A stretch of DNA of 40,594 bases from NCBI GenBank assembly GCA_964371655.1, contig CAYJOD010000056.1, forward strand, positions 1 to 40,594, given 5' to 3'. The notes under the pieces were generated by a model. The model worked only from the letters and a program-made list of their open reading frames with translations, ran no database searches and was not told the origin of the DNA. Positions 38,952 through 40,594 of this stretch are shown piece by piece (positions within the stretch are counted from its first letter, which is position 1; the number at the start of each line of letters is the position of its first letter). The stretch is from CAZGSN01 sp964371655 (GTDB taxonomy: Bacteria > Desulfobacterota > Binatia > HRBIN30). Both the position numbers and the translations under genes were made by a program.

Positions 38952-40594
38952 ATGAAGGGCCTAGCGCTTTTCGCGATGCTGGCGGTGCTTGCCGCGGCAT
39001 CGAGCGCGTCGGCCCTTACCATAAATGGCGGACCGATGGATGCCGGGGCCGGAGGGGTAACGGGCTCCTGCACGGCAACCGGTAACGCTTGCACGACCGG
39101 CGCCACGGTGACGTGCACCGGGCTGAACCCGGCTTCGTTTCAGAACCTGTACTTCGGCATCCGCAACGATGCGGTGGTAAACGGAGTCAAAGAGGTTGGT
39201 ACCGGAGGGCCGGTGGCGGGAACGGATCAGTTCAAGGCTGGGACCGGCACCATCACCTACGCCGGTACCACGACCGTCCATGACAATATTTCGGGCACCA
39301 ACAAGGCCGTGAATACCAAGCTGGTGCTCGCCGTTACCGCTGGAACGGTAAGCGTCGTTTCCACCGGAGGCACCCCCGCCAATAACAGCAACGGCGACAT
39401 AGACCTGTTGTTCAAACTGGGGAGCAGCACCACCAGCTTGACGATGACGGTCCAGGTGCAAGCCGCCCTCTCTCCCACCGCCCCAAGCGCTGGCTCGTGC
39501 CCCACCGTGTTCGACCCGACGAACACCACCGACGTGACCGATAAGGATGTAAGCCACGTGGATCTGGGCTTCTATTTCCAGTCCTTCCCGACTCCGACCT
39601 CGACCTCTACGCCGACGAACACGCCAACGCTCACGCCGACCAGTACGCCGACGAATACGGCGACGGGGACGCCGACCAGCACGCCTACGAATACACCGAC
39701 GATCACGCCGACAATCACTCAAACTCCAACCAACACTCCGACCGGCACACCGACGAACACCCCGACCTCGACACCAACCTCGACAGCGACAAGCACGCCG
39801 ACTCAGACGCCAACCTCGACACCAACGTCGACACCAACGTCGACGACGACGAGCACGGCGACTCAAACGCCGACCTCGACACCCACGTCGACGGCGACGA
39901 GCACGGCAACTCAAACACCGACATCGACACCGACATCGACGGATACTCCGACCAGCACGCCGACGGAGACGGCAACGAGCACGCCGACGGAAACCGCCAC
40001 GTCGACACCGACGGAGACGGCAACCGAGACGCCGACCTCGACACCAACGTCGACGGCGACGAGCACCGCGACGCAGACACCAACCTCGACGCCAACGTCG
40101 ACGGATACACCGACGAGTACTCCGACGGAGACGTCGACGAGCACGGCGACACAGACGCCAACCTCGACACCAACGTCGACTGACACACCGACCAGCACCC
40201 CGACGGAGACGTCGACGAGCACGGCGACACAGACGCCAACCTCGACACCCACGTCGACCGATACACCGACCAGCACTCCGACGCAGACACCGACGAGCAC
40301 GGCGACGGAAACCGCCACGTCGACACCGACGGAGACGGCAACCGAAACGCCGACCTCGACACCAACGTCGACAGCGACGAGCACGGCGACGCAAACGCCA
40401 ACCTCGACACCGACGTCGACACCGACGTCAACTGACACGCCGACCAGCACGCCGACGGAGACGGCGACAAGTACGCCGACTCAAACGCCGACCTCGACGC
40501 CGACGTCGACTGACACGCCGACGAATACGCCGACCGAGACACCTACGAGCACGGCGACTCAAACGCCGACCTCGACACCGACATCGACGGATAC
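38952..40594 (+). CDS. Secreted mucin-like Thr/Pro/Ser-repeat protein (3' end beyond window)
   Basis: At least 547 residues; the frame is open to the window end. Signal peptide at 1-21 (MKGLALFAMLAVLAAASSASA). Residues about 22-212 form a Gly/Thr-rich beta-type domain with several Cys and no family I recognise. From about 213 the protein is nearly pure Thr/Pro/Ser (TPTSTPTST-type) with scattered Asp, Glu, Gln, Asn and Ala. It is probably secreted, extended and a candidate for O-glycosylation. The ATG at 38952 is chosen for the signal peptide; an in-frame ATG at 38850, with AGGGAAG just before it, would add 34 residues. It is divergent from the tandem radical SAM gene. Confidence 0.85.
   Translation, partial: MKGLALFAMLAVLAAASSASALTINGGPMDAGAGGVTGSCTATGNACTTGATVTCTGLNPASFQNLYFGIRNDAVVNGVKEVGTGGPVAGTDQFKAGTGTITYAGTTTVHDNISGTNKAVNTKLVLAVTAGTVSVVSTGGTPANNSNGDIDLLFKLGSSTTSLTMTVQVQAALSPTAPSAGSCPTVFDPTNTTDVTDKDVSHVDLGFYFQSFPTPTSTSTPTNTPTLTPTSTPTNTATGTPTSTPTNTPTITPTITQTPTNTPTGTPTNTPTSTPTSTATSTPTQTPTSTPTSTPTSTTTSTATQTPTSTPTSTATSTATQTPTSTPTSTDTPTSTPTETATSTPTETATSTPTETATETPTSTPTSTATSTATQTPTSTPTSTDTPTSTPTETSTSTATQTPTSTPTSTDTPTSTPTETSTSTATQTPTSTPTSTDTPTSTPTQTPTSTATETATSTPTETATETPTSTPTSTATSTATQTPTSTPTSTPTSTDTPTSTPTETATSTPTQTPTSTPTSTDTPTNTPTETPTSTATQTPTSTPTSTD
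39588..40594 (+). repeat. Degenerate codon-level repeat encoding the Thr/Pro/Ser tract
   Basis: About 1 kb of short degenerate units (ACG/ACC/ACA-CCG-ACG-AGC/TCG patterns), continuing past the window. No fixed repeat-spacer structure, so not a CRISPR. The absence of stop codons in this composition also opens long antisense frames (for example 39911-40450), which encode monotonous Val/Gly/Asp sequence and are not genes. Confidence 0.85.

Noticed and set aside
38961..40394. Long antisense open frames over the Thr/Pro/Ser repeat (also 39715-40542 and 39911-40450)
   Set aside because: Their monotonous Arg/Cys or Val/Gly/Asp composition follows from the repeat codons; the plus-strand frame has a signal peptide and a normal N-terminal domain.
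39588..40594. Repeat tract as a CRISPR array
   Set aside because: Units are short, degenerate, contiguous and codon-based; there are no spacers and no cas genes.

Overview
The window is a high-GC bacterial chromosome segment with about 25 genes. No rRNA, tRNA, CRISPR array, transposase or phage gene was seen. Three features suggest an uncultured Deltaproteobacteria- or Candidatus Binatota-like lineage: an F420-hydrogenase-type FrhB protein, a secreted Thr/Pro/Ser-repeat protein, and an exported subtilase with a C-terminal domain I associate with such genomes. This placement is inference from gene content only; no taxonomic marker was tested.

Layout. 1-3.7 kb: exported protein of unknown function, TIGR01777-type epimerase/SRPBCC fusion, small lipoprotein. 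4.0-5.7 kb (minus): radical SAM enzyme fused to a methyltransferase. 6.1-10 kb: single-stranded DNA-binding protein, exported thrombospondin-type-3 protein, short-chain dehydrogenase, low-molecular-weight phosphatase, small protein of unknown function. 10.7-12.9 kb (minus): pabB-pabC, from chorismate to p-aminobenzoate. 13-15 kb: an HtrA/PDZ protein whose three catalytic residues all appear replaced, followed 4 nt later by an ATP-grasp ligase with an Arg/Gly/Pro tail. 15.6-21 kb: an 1824-residue secreted subtilase with an exact 405-codon tandem module. 21-26 kb: HNH endonuclease, uvrC and comEC (overlapping). 26.4-27.1 kb: vapBC toxin-antitoxin with a possible leaderless promoter. 27.3-29.6 kb: FrhB-like protein and a PAS-HisKA-receiver protein that lacks an ATPase domain. 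29.5-36.3 kb: GspC-like protein and three polytopic GT-C/GT39-like membrane proteins. 36.6-38.4 kb (minus): a protein made of two complete radical SAM halves. 39-40.6 kb: a secreted mucin-like Thr/Pro/Ser-repeat protein that runs off the window.

Gaps between genes are packed with many unrelated families of palindromic repeats. At least two elements of about 150 bp are nested (a palindrome inside a palindrome), and at least two families recur within the window.

Most notable candidates: (i) the dead-HtrA plus ATP-grasp pair; (ii) the tandem radical SAM protein upstream of two GT-C-like membrane proteins and divergent from a mucin-like secreted protein, possibly an envelope-modification locus; (iii) the same CxxCx5C signature at the end of all three radical SAM domains in the window; (iv) the kinase-like sensor without a kinase domain next to an F420-type oxidoreductase.
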